64,000 nucleotides of DNA. Origin: Puccinia triticina (Eukaryota; Basidiomycota; Pucciniomycetes; Pucciniales; Pucciniaceae). The position numbers and the translations under genes are program-made. Positions 11,665 through 22,675 of the stretch are shown here, one piece after another (position 1 is the stretch's first letter; each line of letters starts with the position of its first letter). Where the stretch lies: contig NC_070563.1 in the NCBI RefSeq assembly GCF_026914185.1, positions 7,833,001 through 7,897,000 on the forward strand, given 5' to 3'. The notes under the pieces were generated by a model. That model did not search any database and was not told the origin of the DNA. It saw only the letters and a list, made by a program, of their open reading frames with translations.

Positions 11665-12530
11665 TGTGGTGATTTATATAGGCGAGCGCGGTAGAATGTC
11701 CACGCGGGGATAGCGCGGGCGGGGAATGCACAAAGCCGCTCAGGCAGGGTGCATTCCGGTGACATAAGCACTGAGGATGAGGTCAGGAAAGTACGCTAGG
11801 AAAGCTTACGGAAAGTCACGCGCGGATTGGAATGCACGGATCGCGGATTACAGATTGCGGATTTCGGATCGGGTATTCGGATCGGAGCGGAAAAAGACAG
11901 GGCTGGACTGCGGCGGGACTACACACGTGGACTGGTAGCAGCGGCGCGTCAGCGGGTGAGCCATGACAGCCCGAGCGGGTTCCATCAGCAGGTGAAACCG
12001 GGGTGAAGGCGGTGGCGAGAGAACGACTGACGGGGGCTAGACAGAAGACGGTGGGAGGGCAAGCGTCGGAGAGGAGCGGAGTCTGGGAAAGTGATGAGTG
12101 GGATAGCGGGCGGAGTAGGCGGACTAGTGCGGGAAAGTGTCAGATGTGCTGGATCGGGTGGGAACGGCGACGTGCGCGGAGGGGGGGACTCTCCTATCGG
12201 GGGAATCTTTATCCTATCAAAGGATTACAGATTTTTACTCATCATCATTGTACTTACAACTACGGACGTACGAGAGTTATTGAGAGAATATCTGTGTTCT
12301 TATCCTTATTCGAGAGTTACTTGCAGATTTTTGTGCTTACGACGTGCGGAGCTTTATTCACTCGCGGACTATTACGCTATAGATCAGGCTCAGTAAAGGA
12401 GCGCTGAAGGCTAGCGGAAAGTAGCAGTGCGGAGCCGAGTTACCGACAATCACACAGCCCAGACATCAATATTCTTGAAGGAGGCGGTTAGCGGACATTC
12501 TACATCAGCCAACCAGCTTTCATTCTCACA
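11665..12530 (+). repeat. 5' LTR of Gypsy 2
   Basis: 866 bp, TGTGGTGATTTATATAGG... to ...CATTCTCACA. It carries a TATA-like tttatata close to its start. By eye it differs from the 3' LTR by a few percent, including short indels in a tandem of cggattg words (11845-11875) and near 12180-12200. Open frames inside the LTR are not considered genes. A candidate primer-binding site (tgggggtctggcc) starts 2 bp after the LTR. Confidence 0.92.
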
Positions 12531-12883
12531 AGTGGGGGTCTGGCCAGGAACCCAACTTTGTGTCGTTATCGGATACTCGGGAACTAGACTTGCACGGAAA
12601 ACGTTGAATGAACCCTTCGGAAGGCAAATTATTTACTCCAGGCGACGAAGAAGCTCAGATCGGATCAGGCGGCTTGGACAGCGGAGACACAGTAATTGCG
12701 GAAAACGGAGAAGGCTCTTCTTAAAGACCAGCCAAAACACAATCGTGGTTGGGATTAGCAGGAGGACCAAGACTAGGACAGACATCTTTTTCGTCGGTGC
12801 GGAGCCAGTTTTCACCTAATCAGTCAATCGCGGCAAGGAGGCAACAGCTGTATCAGCGGAGCAACCTGAACGATTGACCAGCG

Positions 12884-14923
12884 GTGTCAGCGGGAGGAAC
12901 GACGAGCAGAACTTACGGAGTTCGACCAGAAGAGACAGAAGACAAGACCATGGAAGAAGCGCTAGGTGGACAACAACCTGCGGCTCCTGCGCCGAGCGGA
13001 GCGAAGATACAGCCCAGGGATTATCCGCACCTTAAGTTTACAGAGGCGGAGGTGGAGCGTTTTATCGACCGGTTCAAAAGAGCGGCTCTGCAAGAAGGTC
13101 TGACGGATGCGGATAAAGCGTACCAGGTGGTCAACTTCTTTCCGGAAGGCGAGGACTTGCGGGAAGTGGAGGACATGAAGGGGTTCGAGAGTAAGGATTG
13201 GACCAAGCTCAAGGAGGAGATACTTGAGAGGTGGGAAGATCGCGGACCCAGGTATCGGGAGAGTGACTTGGAGAAAGTGGCTTTGGAGCGTGCGGAAAAG
13301 GGCGGTGTGCGGACGAGAGCGGAGTATGTGTCCTACATTACCAGTTTCGACCAGGTTCTGCGGTATCTGGAGCGGAATGAGATCATGACGGCCAATATGG
13401 GTACGACGAAGCGGATTTTCTTGAAGGGATTCGACCGGACTTTCACTGAGAAGGTGCTTCGGGGACTTAACGAGCAAGGACTGATGGTCAAACCACGACT
13501 AGGTGGGCCAAAACTGCTGCCCAGCATGAAGGAGCTGCGCTCCGCTGTCAAGGCGGAACTCGAAGTGTTGGAGCTCATGAACGACAGCCAAGCAGATGCA
13601 GTTGCGAGGACGGAACCGGCTCCGCAGGTGCCGGTGACGGTCAAAGACGTGAGTGACCTGGTGGATACGCTGAAAGAATTGAAGCTGTTTATGCAGAAAG
13701 CGGCGCACAAGCAACCGAAGGAACAACAGGCGGTTGTGCCACCAGCAGCCGCTCCCGCGGCTCCTCAAATGGACGGTGCTCTGCAGGCTGGCGGGATGCC
13801 GCCGTGGAGGCGAGGACCTCCGGTGTGCGACTACTGCAAGGAAACTGGCCATATGCGGGATCAGTGGGAGTACTTTGAAACGGATTGGGCTGCGGGAAAA
13901 GTTTCCTCGTGGGGGCGCGCTTTCTTTTGGCCGGATCGTACGCCAGTGGATGGATTGGTTCCTAGGGACGTGGTGCGGGCCGGGCAACCTTTGGCGAAGG
14001 GAAAAGAGGTGGAAGGGAAAGTGAATATTGGGATGGTCAAGGGCATGGTGTGGAAGCCGCCGGCAGTGGCCAGCAGTGTGAAGTGCGTGCAAACGGGGGA
14101 AGTCTTCTTAGGGGAGCGTTTGGAGAAGATGGATTTGGATCCTGTTCCCGCTCCTAGAGCCAGACCGGAGCCGGTCAAGCAGCTTCCGGTAGCTCTGGTG
14201 GCGGGGGGCAATAAGAAAAAGGTGGCAGAAGTTGCACGGCAAGCAATGGGCGCGGAAACCACGGTAGCCCTTACCTTGAGGGAGCTGGCGGCAATTTCCC
14301 TGGTGATGGCGGACAAGATGATCAGCATGTTGAAAGAGGCGTCAGGTGAAAGGAAGCCAGCGGCGACGGCTGTCACCACTAACGCGGAAACTGCGGAGGT
14401 TAAGTGTGCAGAGCTTGGACACTCGCTGGATTCAATTCCCGTTCTACCATCTACGGCCATGTCCTGTCCACGGGGATACGTGAGTATGAGGGTAGGAAAC
14501 GTCACGAAATGGGCTATGATCGACGCAGGGTCCATGATCAACATTCTCCCGGCAGATTTGGCGTCGGAGGCTAACTTGGTGTTGCGGAAGACTCACATAA
14601 AAATCCGCATGATGGGCGGGTTTACTTGTGAAGTGGATGGGGTAGCGGAGGCGGAGACCGTGGAGGTGGCAAAAGTGGTCAAGAGGTTATTGTTCTTGGT
14701 AACTAGGTCTCACGAGATCATCCTTGGTTGACCAGCACTGTTTGCTTTCCAAGCGCAACTGCGTTTCTGTCCCGCAAGGCAAGAGGAAGTGATGCGGGTG
14801 GAAGGGACTCACGGGAAGCAGTACGAGACAATCATCTGCCAGCCTCAAAGCGGAGATTGGGTGACGGAGGTGAGCAAAGGGGCACCGCATCACTGTGCGG
14901 AGCCTCCCGCGGAGGATTTTTAG
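12884..14923 (+). pseudogene. Gypsy 2 Gag-protease polyprotein
   Basis: The frame is open for 615 codons, then runs through TGA 14729-14731 to a TAG at 14921. Residues about 40-300 form a charged, helical Gag capsid. A zinc knuckle at about residue 315 reads CDYCKETGHMRDQW, so the fourth ligand (normally Cys) is Trp, and RNA packaging is probably impaired. The protease region near residue 550 has DAGS (IDAGSMINIL) and ends ILG directly before the TGA, where Gypsy 1 has an Arg. Downstream codons (FAFQAQLRFCP) resume protease-like sequence, showing the stop is secondary. Upstream, 350 bp of leader follow the LTR. Confidence 0.85.
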
Positions 14924-15030
14924 TTGTTGGCCAAGCTATCCGGGCGGAGGAAGCTTTGACTCAGTCTGGACGGTCGACATTAAAGAAGCGGGAGGGTATT
15001 GGCGGAAGTACGGCGAGGCAGTCCAATACC

Positions 15031-15107
15031 AAAGTGAGCTTTCCAACGTGTGCATCTCTGAGTGTGGAAGGATCAAAGCACTACCACAGCGCCACTGTGG
15101 TGAGCTG
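15031..15107 (+). repeat. Pol-boundary module, copy D (Gypsy 2)
   Basis: accaaagtgagctttcc, then gtgtgcatctctgagtgt, cactaccac, ending gccactgtggtgagc. First of two copies in the Gypsy 2 protease-RT spacer. Confidence 0.6.
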
Positions 15108-15207
15108 TTACTCTGCGACAGGGACGAGTGACGAGCGGAAAGCGGGAATGGACAAGGGCGGAAAAATTGGTGCGGAAACCGGGAACTGCGCGGCGGAGGC
15201 GAGTAGT

Positions 15208-15286
15208 GTACAAGTAAGTCCTCCCAAGTATGCACTTCTGAGTCGCCTTCTACGAAACCCTACCATTGTGCCACGGTTGTGAGCGA
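15208..15286 (+). repeat. Pol-boundary module, copy E (Gypsy 2)
   Basis: acaagtaagtcctccc, then agtatgcacttctgagt, ccctaccattg, ending gccacggttgtgagc. It overlaps the first codons of the RT frame. Confidence 0.6.
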
Positions 15287-18200
15287 AATGAGACGTCCGC
15301 GCAGGGGTTTGATTGTGGCTAGGACAATCGGCGACAATGGTGAAGCAAGAATGGGCCGGGTCAACGGTGGGAGGTATAAACCGGTGGCGAGGAAGGTGCG
15401 GCCGCGGAACGTAGCAATGCCGCAGGAGCTCAACCCGCCATTGAGGGAGATCAAGTGGAGCCGGGATCCGTTCAAGACTCCTCTGCATTGGGTTCCGCCA
15501 AGGTTCGAGCCGAAGAAGCGGATTACGGCGGAACGGATGGCCAGTCTCAACTTTGGGCCACCGGAATGGCTCCACAAGGAGGAGTTTCACTTATTGGCCG
15601 AAGCTATTACGTTGCGGGAGAAGGTGTTGTCATTCGGACCGGAAGATCGGGGCTTACTCAAGCGGTGCATTGGGAATCCTTATCAAATCCCCACGGTTCC
15701 GCATGAGCCATGGCAGATACGGCCTATCCCTATACCGGCAGCGATTCGTGGGGAGATGACGGAACTGGTGCGGGAACGGTTGCGGACAGGGTTGTATGAG
15801 CAATCATGCTCCAGTTACTCTAGTCCGATCTTTGCGGTAATTAAGCAGGACAAGAAGAGTCTGGGGATCGTGCACGACTTGCAACAGCTTAATTCGGTCA
15901 CTATATGGGACGCCGGATTACCGCCACGCATAGAGGAATTCATTGACACTATGGCGGGGCGGGTTTGCTATGGTCTGGTGGACGTAATGGGCGGATACAA
16001 CCAGCGGGAATTGCACGCGGAGTCAAGGCCGCTGACGGCGTTCGAGACGCAATTGGGGCGCTTGCAGCTTACTCGGCTTCCGCAGGGGGCTACCAATTCG
16101 GTGGCGGTGTATCAGGCGCAGATGTCCTGGATCCTTCAGGACGAGTTACCTCACACGGCGCAAATATTTATTGATGATGCGGCCGTGAAAGGACCAAGGA
16201 GTGACTACGGCGGAAAATCCTAATATTCGTCGGTTTATCTGGGAGTATGCAGTGGCGCTGGAGCGGGTTTTGTTTTGGATCGAGGAAGCGGGTCTTACAG
16301 TGTCAGGAAAGAAGTTTGCGGTTTGTGTACAGGCGCTGGAGGTCCTAGGGCACGAGGTGTCTAAAGACGGACGGCGGGTCGCGGAACCTAAGCGAAACAA
16401 GATACTGGATTGGCCGAAACCACGCACGGCGTCTCATATCCTGCAGTTCCTTGGGTTATGTAGTTTTGTGCGCATGTTTATTGAGAGGTTTGGGGAAATT
16501 GCGAGTCCAATGCGGAGATTGACACGCAAGAATGCGGAGTGGAACTGGACCCAAGAGTGTGATGAGGCGTTCGCAATGCTGAAGGACATAGTAGGCCGAA
16601 AGATCTTGTTAAAGGAACTCGACTACGATAGCGGCAGAATTTGTTTGGCAGTGGACTCAAGTGAGTTTTGTGCGGGCGGAGTACTCACCCAGGAAGAGGA
16701 CGGGAAGGATTGGCCCATGCTGTATGAATTGGTGACGTTTACGGATGTGGAGTCGCGGTATTCCCAGCCAAAGTTGGAGCTGTGCGGAGTGGCAAAAATC
16801 GTGCGGAGATTGCAACACATGCTGTGGGGCATCTATTTCGAATTACTGGTCAATGTGGAGGCGTTGGTGCGGATGATCAATTGTCCGTTGCTGCCTAATG
16901 CCCCAATGACAAGGTGGGTGGCATTCTTGCAGTTGTTTTCTTTCAAAGTGGTGCATGTGCTGGGCAAGGCGTTCACTATGCCAGACGCGCTTTCCCGCAT
17001 TCCCCTGGGTGACGATGAGGATTGATTTGCGCTGGCAGAACAGCTGGACGTGGAGCGGCGGATTCTTGATGTGCGAATGGCAAAGGACGCGGTCGCAGAG
17101 GAGGGTGGAGGCTTGCCAGTGACTCAGACGCCGAGGTATGATTACTTGGTGGTGTTCCTGACGACTCTTCGTTATCCTGCGGGAATTGGTCCAACAGTTC
17201 ATCGCTGGATCAAACGTAAAGTGGCGAATTTCTTCGTGCATGAGGGTCAACTATGGCGTCGGAGCGCACCGGTACACTTGGTGGTAGTGACTCGGCGCAT
17301 TGATCAGGAAGCTGTCCTGCGGAGTTTACACGAGGAGCTGGGTCATCGAGGCAAAGCGGAAACTAGACGGAGAGTTCAGTCGCGGTTTTGGTGGCCGGGT
17401 GTCACGAGGAGTGTGCGGCAATGGGTGCGGAGTTGCGAGCAATGCCAGAGGCGTAGTCAGCGTTTGCCTAAAGAGATAGGGAAGCCTACAGAAACGGACA
17501 CGCTATTTAGTAGGATATCAATGGATGCGGTGCACATCAAGGCAGGGAAGTTCAAGTACCTGATCGTGGCGCAAGATGATCTTTCCGGTTGGGTGGAGGC
17601 GCGGCCTCTGGTGAATCTTACGGCGGCAAAAGTCAAACAGTTTTTGGAAGAGGACTGGTTTGCGCGGTTTGGGAGTGTGTGACTCATCACGGTGGACGGC
17701 GGTGCGGAATTTAGTGGCGGCTTGCGGAAATTGGTGGATTTGTGCGGTGCCAAGTTCGGCAAAGTAACAGAGTACTACCCTGAAGGTGCGGGAATGGTTG
17801 AGCGTGGCCATCAGCCAAACAAGAGCGCTCTGGTGAAATTGTGTGGCGAGGACGGTAAGAAGTGGCAGCAGTATCTGCCCGCTGTTTTGTTTGCAGATCG
17901 GATTTCCACTAAGCAGAAGACGGGATATTTGCTGTACGAGATGTTGTTCGGGTGCCAGCCGGTCTTGCCGGTAGATATAGAGATGTTCACGTATCTGGCG
18001 GTGGATTGGCGGACAATTTGCTTTTGGTGCGAGCGGAGCAGTTGTTGCGGCGGGATTCAGTTATCGCAAAGGCAGCGGCGCGCCCTAAGGAGAGTCGTGC
18101 TAAGGCGGTCCGATACTGGGACCGTCAGTGTTCTCATTGCTTGCGGGATTCTCTCCGCAAGGGGGAATTGGTTCTTCTTTACAATCGTAACCTCGAGTCT

Positions 18201-18346
18201 CAGTGGAGCAAGTTGTTTGCTAACCGATGGAATGGTCCTTATCGCGTTGTGTCGCAATTCCCTGGTGGAAGTTATCAGCTGGAGGAACTGGACGGGACGC
18301 TTCTGAAGCGGCAGGCGGCGGCGACGCATGTCAAGCGGTTTTACGC

Positions 18347-19815
18347 TGTGAGAACTCCTTTGGGACAGGTGGCAGTTCTGCGAGGGGGAAATACCAGTTG
18401 TAATATTTCAAAGATGTAAGAAGCTATTACAACTGTTACGGGTGGTTTGAAAGACCTGCCCCTCTATGATACTACACAAGAGCTTTCACAACAAATTTAT
18501 TTATTGTTGTGGCAAACTAATGATTGAGAAATCTATGTGCAGCAGTCTCTTATCAGACCTAGATCAAACTTGAATTCAGCGGAAAAGTGGATTTTGTAAG
18601 GGAAATGGAGTTAGAGTGGTTTACAGCAGCCTTGAGTCAGATAATGGAAATGAGCCTAAACGTAAGATATGTTTTATATGGTTTGATATGTTTGTGATAT
18701 GAAAGTGGAGATAAACTGATACAAGACTTCTGAGAGAACTGATGTTATATGTGAACTATTCAAAGTGTCTTTGCCCTCTTCCTTAACCTTCAGTTAAGAG
18801 CACAATGGGTTAAGATCACTTTGACTTGTTAAGAGCACAAGTGGGTGATGCTTGCTACTTGACTACTTAGAACTACTCTGAGGCATGAAAGATGTTAATG
18901 GGCAACTTGATTGAGATCACACTGCTGGATTTATGTGGATGTGACTTGTAACTCTGAGGCCCCGTTTGGCTGCCATGTTATACGTCATAAATGGTCGAAT
19001 TTATGACGCGCGACCCCCGGGGGTTTCAAAGTTTTGGTGGCAACGGGGGGCAAACTTTGGGTCGCGGCGTCATAAATTCAACAATTTATGACGTATAACG
19101 CGGCAGCCAAACGGGGCCTGAGTGAGATGTGTGTTCTGGTTAGGATTGCCTGAGTGGCATGCCAAAACTGAGGAGGGGAAAGGTCCTCCTTTTATAGTAA
19201 AATGTGAGGGATTTTTGCTGGTGGGGATCCTTGTGAGGGATTTTTGCTGGTGTGACCACCACACAGGTGTCCATGTGATGATGGTATCCACGTGGTTGTG
19301 GTGGTGGTGTCCATATGGTATCCACGTGGTGGTGGTGGTGTCCACGTGGTGGTGTCCATGGCGCCTACACAATTATGCAGGTGTCCACAGGTGGAGCCAT
19401 GCTGTGGTACGTTGGTGGAGCCAAACAACAACCCTGGAGGTGTCCACAGGTGGAAACATGCCGTGGTGCGTGGGTGGAGCCAAACAACAATCATGGAGTT
19501 GTCCACAGGTGGAACCATGCCATGGGCAGAGCCAAACCACGCCACTACATACACTATAAATATGTCCTTGAGTCTAATTCTATACTATGTACTATCAAAA
19601 TATCTCTACAGTATGTAATTATGCTTATGAACACAGTATAATACTAGTAACTTTTGACTGAGTGCAGCTAGCCTAGTGGTTCCAGTGAGTGACTAGGGGT
19701 TAAATGACCTGTAGAATCCAATTATGCAATAATACATCTAGAAATATGTCTCCTTCTCAATATTAAACTGTGACTTTATGTGATTTGATACTTGAAACAC
19801 ATTTGGCACACCACA
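18347..19815 (-). mobile_element. Solo LTR inserted in Gypsy 2 integrase
   Basis: 1,469 bp, TG...CA, flanked by ACGC on both sides (18343-18346 and 19816-19819). It is the reverse complement of the LTR family at 48761-50317, for example gggtggtttgaaagacctgcccctct at 18440-18465 against its inverse near 50197. Removal plus one target copy restores the integrase frame. It contains a MITE at 18958-19118 and a ~64-bp tandem array at 19379-19545 (gtccacaggtgga words). Confidence 0.85.
18958..19118. mobile_element. PIF/Harbinger-like MITE, copy 1
   Basis: 161 bp with terminal inverted repeats starting GGCCCCGTTTGGCTGCC, flanked by the 3-bp duplication TGA. The second copy at 36238-36398 has the same length and a TTA duplication. 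Three-bp TNA duplications are typical of PIF/Harbinger. Confidence 0.85.
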
Positions 19816-19823
19816 ACGCACGG

Positions 19824-20299
19824 CAACACTGGGTCGCTACGCTACGCTACGCTATTTCAGCGCTACGCGTTAGCGTAGCGGCAAAAAGCGCCCCTCTATT
19901 TTGCATAGCGTTAGCGCGCTGTTAGCGCCGCTACGCTGCGCTAATTTTCAGCGGCGCTAACAGCGCGCCAATTCTTTGTTAGCGTTAGCGCGCCGCTACA
20001 GTCGCTACGCTACGCTGCGCTGCGCTACAGCGCTTTTAGCGGAAAAAAGCCATTTTTTCCCGCTAAAGGCGCTGTAGCGCAGCGTAGCGCGCGCTCTTTT
20101 GCGCCCTGCATGTGTAGCGTTAGCGCAATTGCGCCCATCTGCGCTAACGCTACGCTATCAGCTAAAATAGCTGCGCACCGCGTGCGCGTAGCGTTAGCGC
20201 ATATGCGTGCAATTGCGCTAACGCTACGCTAAAAAATAGCGCATTTGCGCTGCGCTACGCTACACTAACCGCTATGGTTAGCGTAGCGACCCAGTGTTG
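19824..20299. mobile_element. GCTACGC-rich TIR element in Gypsy 2
   Basis: 476 bp. Ends CAACACTGGGTCGCTACGC and its inverse, flanked by the 7-bp duplication CGCACGG (19817-19823, 20300-20306). The interior is almost wholly built of gctacgc/gcgtagc and gctaacgc words on both strands, so it can fold on itself. Excision rejoins the Gypsy 2 Pol tail in frame. No coding capacity. It resembles the subterminal sequence of the hAT element at 56888-62461. Confidence 0.85.
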
Positions 20300-20582
20300 C
20301 GCACGGGGTTCTACGGGTTTCAATCAGACCGCGGAATCGGATGACTCTGAGGAGGAGATTCGGGTCCCTGAGGACGCCTTTTCTTCAGCGAGCTCAGAGG
20401 GTGCGGGGGGCACGGGCGCGGCGGCTAGCGACGAAGATTCTGGTTTGGAAGCTGCGTCGGAGGAGGACGGTGCGGATCAGGCACCTCTGCCGTTGCGGCG
20501 GAGTCGGCGTTTGCGGACCGCTGGGGACAGTGCTAAAAACGCTGGGGCGGGGAAAGCCGTGGCAGGCAAAAGCCACAAGTGA

Positions 20583-21168
20583 TTATTGGTGAGGGGGTGC
20601 GCTATCTGGTCTACAGCCAGGTTACATAGCCACCCCAGAATGTTTGTTATCTTATAGAGTTCGGTTTCATTTTCGTTATGCGTTTCACTGGCTTGTTGTC
20701 TATCTGTATTTCTAGGTGCGGGGTACGGGGATTTTGTGCGGAAAATCCTTCTGGGGCGGACCAGGTACCTTGCGGAATTTCTCTCTCGTGGATTGCGGCT
20801 TTTCTGGTTTTTTTTTCGTGGATTGCGTTTTCTCTGGTTTCTCTCTCTCATGGATTGCGGTTTCTTTCTGGATGGTGTATGGTAAAAGGTGGTAAAAAAA
20901 AAAAAAAAAAAAAAAAGAAGGATAAAAATGGAAAAAGGAAGTGCGGGGACTAAAGTGGTTCTCATTCTGGGGCGGTCCAGGCACTTATAAAAAAAAAAAA
21001 TTTTGGGACGGCGGACCTTTGTTTTTGCTCACTTTGCTTTGGATTCTCGGTAGCTCTCTCTAGGCGGAAACTATCCAGGTGCGGAACACAGACTGCGTGT
21101 GTATTACGAGCATTGTTTCCGCAGGATAGGGCTATATACAAGGGGGGAGACGACAAAAGAAAGGGAAG
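20583..21168. other. Noncoding spacer with pyrimidine/poly(A) tracts in Gypsy 2
   Basis: It holds repeated tcgtggattgcg-type words (20788-20865), a run of about 22 A at 20893-20915 and another at 20989-21000. No gene seen. It forms the 3' flank of both Pol and the convergent antisense gene. Confidence 0.5.
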
Positions 21169-22574
21169 CTAGGGAAGTCTGGAGTCAGAGGAGCAGCGGG
21201 TACGCTCCGTACAAATGCGCTCCGCAGGGATAGGAGCGTCATAGTCTGCGGCGGTGGGTTGTGCGGGGTGCGGCTCGTTCCGTAGCGCTTCCTCCATGTT
21301 CTGTCGAGCTCGTAGAGTACGTTCGTTGGCAGGAACAACAATGGCTAGCTCAAGTCGTTCGACAAGCTGGTTGATGCCGACGAGGAAGAATGCGTACCTA
21401 CGGCGGTGTTGTGCAGGTGTTATCGCGGAGATGTGGAGCAGAGCGCGGTACATATTGCGGAAGGCGCCTACAAAGCCAAGTACGGCGGCGGTGGGGAACA
21501 CGGTTTGTTCCCAGAGGGGGTTGTCGGGGAAGGTGTCGCGTAGGTCGCGGGAGATTTCCGCGAGTTGGCGATTTAGCAACGCGGCTTCTGTGTCCTCGGC
21601 AGGCTTGGCAGGCGGCGGTAGGTGGATAGGTACCAACAAGGCTCGAGGACGTGGAGTCAGAGAGTCAGGAGATGCGGCTCGAACAGTAGCGGCTGACGGG
21701 GCAAGGAGTCAAGGCGCTTTTGGAGTGGTATCGGCCGGCGGAGAAGGCGGGTCCGTGGACTCCAACGTGTGGATTGAGGCGGCGCGGGCGGTTCTGGCTT
21801 GCGGGACTTCGGCGTGCGGAACGGACTGCGGGGAGCTGGGCGGCGAGCCAGAAGGAGTATGGGACAAGTCTTCAGGTGCCATCTCGGTGTCCCTTGCTGG
21901 GGTGGCTGGAGCGGGAAAAGCGGTCAATGGTTAGCGACGGCTCGACAAGTAGAAGCGGAAAGTTACTTACCGGGAGCCTGGGGAAACGTGGGCTCTGGAG
22001 AGAGAACGATCGGTGTTGGGTCACGCGGACGAGCGGAAAAACGGGCTGCGAGACCCAGAGTCTGAGAACCGGCGGGGCATGGACGCTTCGAGGATTGATC
22101 CGTAGAATCCGCCGAGGGGCGCTTTGAACCAGCAGTGGGAGAAGGCGCGGCAGCCAATGAAGGTCCAGCAGCAGGTGTCAATGCGGGTTCTTGAGGGCGT
22201 TTGAGACGCTCGTTGACTAAAGGTCTGTTGACGCCGTGTTTACGGGCCCACACCTGGGCTTGTTGGACGTATTTCTTGGCGCTTGAGCAGTCGGCACAAT
22301 TGGGTGGCGGCGTCATAAGGTCTTCACCGTGTGCGGAGGGCGACTTGGTGCGGGAACTGACCAAGATAACAGACGGGGAACGTTCCGCACGAGAGCTTCG
22401 GGATCCAGACGGCGTTGGACGGTTTTGAGATTTGCGGTTTCTGCGGGAGCTGTCGGATTTGGGAGTGAAGGCGGAGCAGCGGCGTTTCAAATTCCTACAG
22501 TTGTTACACGCACGACCAGCGCGGGAGTAGACGCAGGGTAATCCGAGTCAAGTACAGCGATCGCAAGCTACCAT
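21169..22574 (-). pseudogene. Antisense Zn(II)2Cys6 cluster protein carried by Gypsy 2
   Basis: Two exons: 22574-21971 and 21905-21169. The intron is 65 bp (GTAAGT, branch GCTAAC, CAG) and the phase is consistent, giving 446 codons. Residues 4-33 match C-x2-C-x6-C-x8-C-x2-C-x6-C exactly, the fungal binuclear zinc cluster that binds DNA. A basic Lys/Arg patch, a CADC segment, and long Pro/Ser-rich stretches follow; the C-terminal 150 residues are helical (LNRQLAEISRDL, FRNMYRALLHI). Two TGA codons (22548-22550 and 21709-21711) break it; both would be CGA before a C-to-T change. The start lies about 100 bp from the 3' LTR, so the LTR may supply a bidirectional promoter. A role in regulating the element or its host is inference. 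Confidence 0.75.
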
Positions 22575-22675
22575 ATTGAACGGGAAGAGATGGGTGGGAA
22601 AGGAGGATGATGTGTATGGGGATGTGTGACAAGTGTGGGAAGATCCTGGGGGCAGGACTTCAAAACTGGGGCGGA

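Larger units (their letters stand above)
15279..20582 (+). pseudogene. Gypsy 2 RT-RNase H-integrase, interrupted
   Basis: RT at 15690-16400 keeps LPQGATNS and an intact FIDD active site. One indel near 16201 shifts the frame. RNase H (LAVDSS) is at 16640-17010. TGA codons at 17023 and 17680 interrupt Pol; the second falls at an Arg-type position inside the integrase core. The HHCC finger is at 17330-17460, the core at 17520-17830 (MDAV, VDGG, PEGAGMVERG), and another shift lies near 18011. At 18347 a solo LTR and at 19824 a TIR element intervene. Without them the frame reads KRFYAR and joins an acidic tail with a basic LRRSRRLR end, stopping at 20582. Coordinates span the insertions. Confidence 0.88.

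Noticed and set aside
11238..11672. Phe/Leu-rich frame resembling a membrane protein
   Set aside because: Translation of a pyrimidine-rich tract; no start context or homology.
11664..12530. Long open frames inside the Gypsy 2 LTRs (also at 23028-23429)
   Set aside because: Present in both LTR copies as noncoding repeats with frame-changing indels and no family motifs.
9999..17682. Programmed stop-codon readthrough at repeated TGA codons
   Set aside because: TGA sites differ between the two elements, accompany frameshifts and active-site loss, and fit CpG decay.
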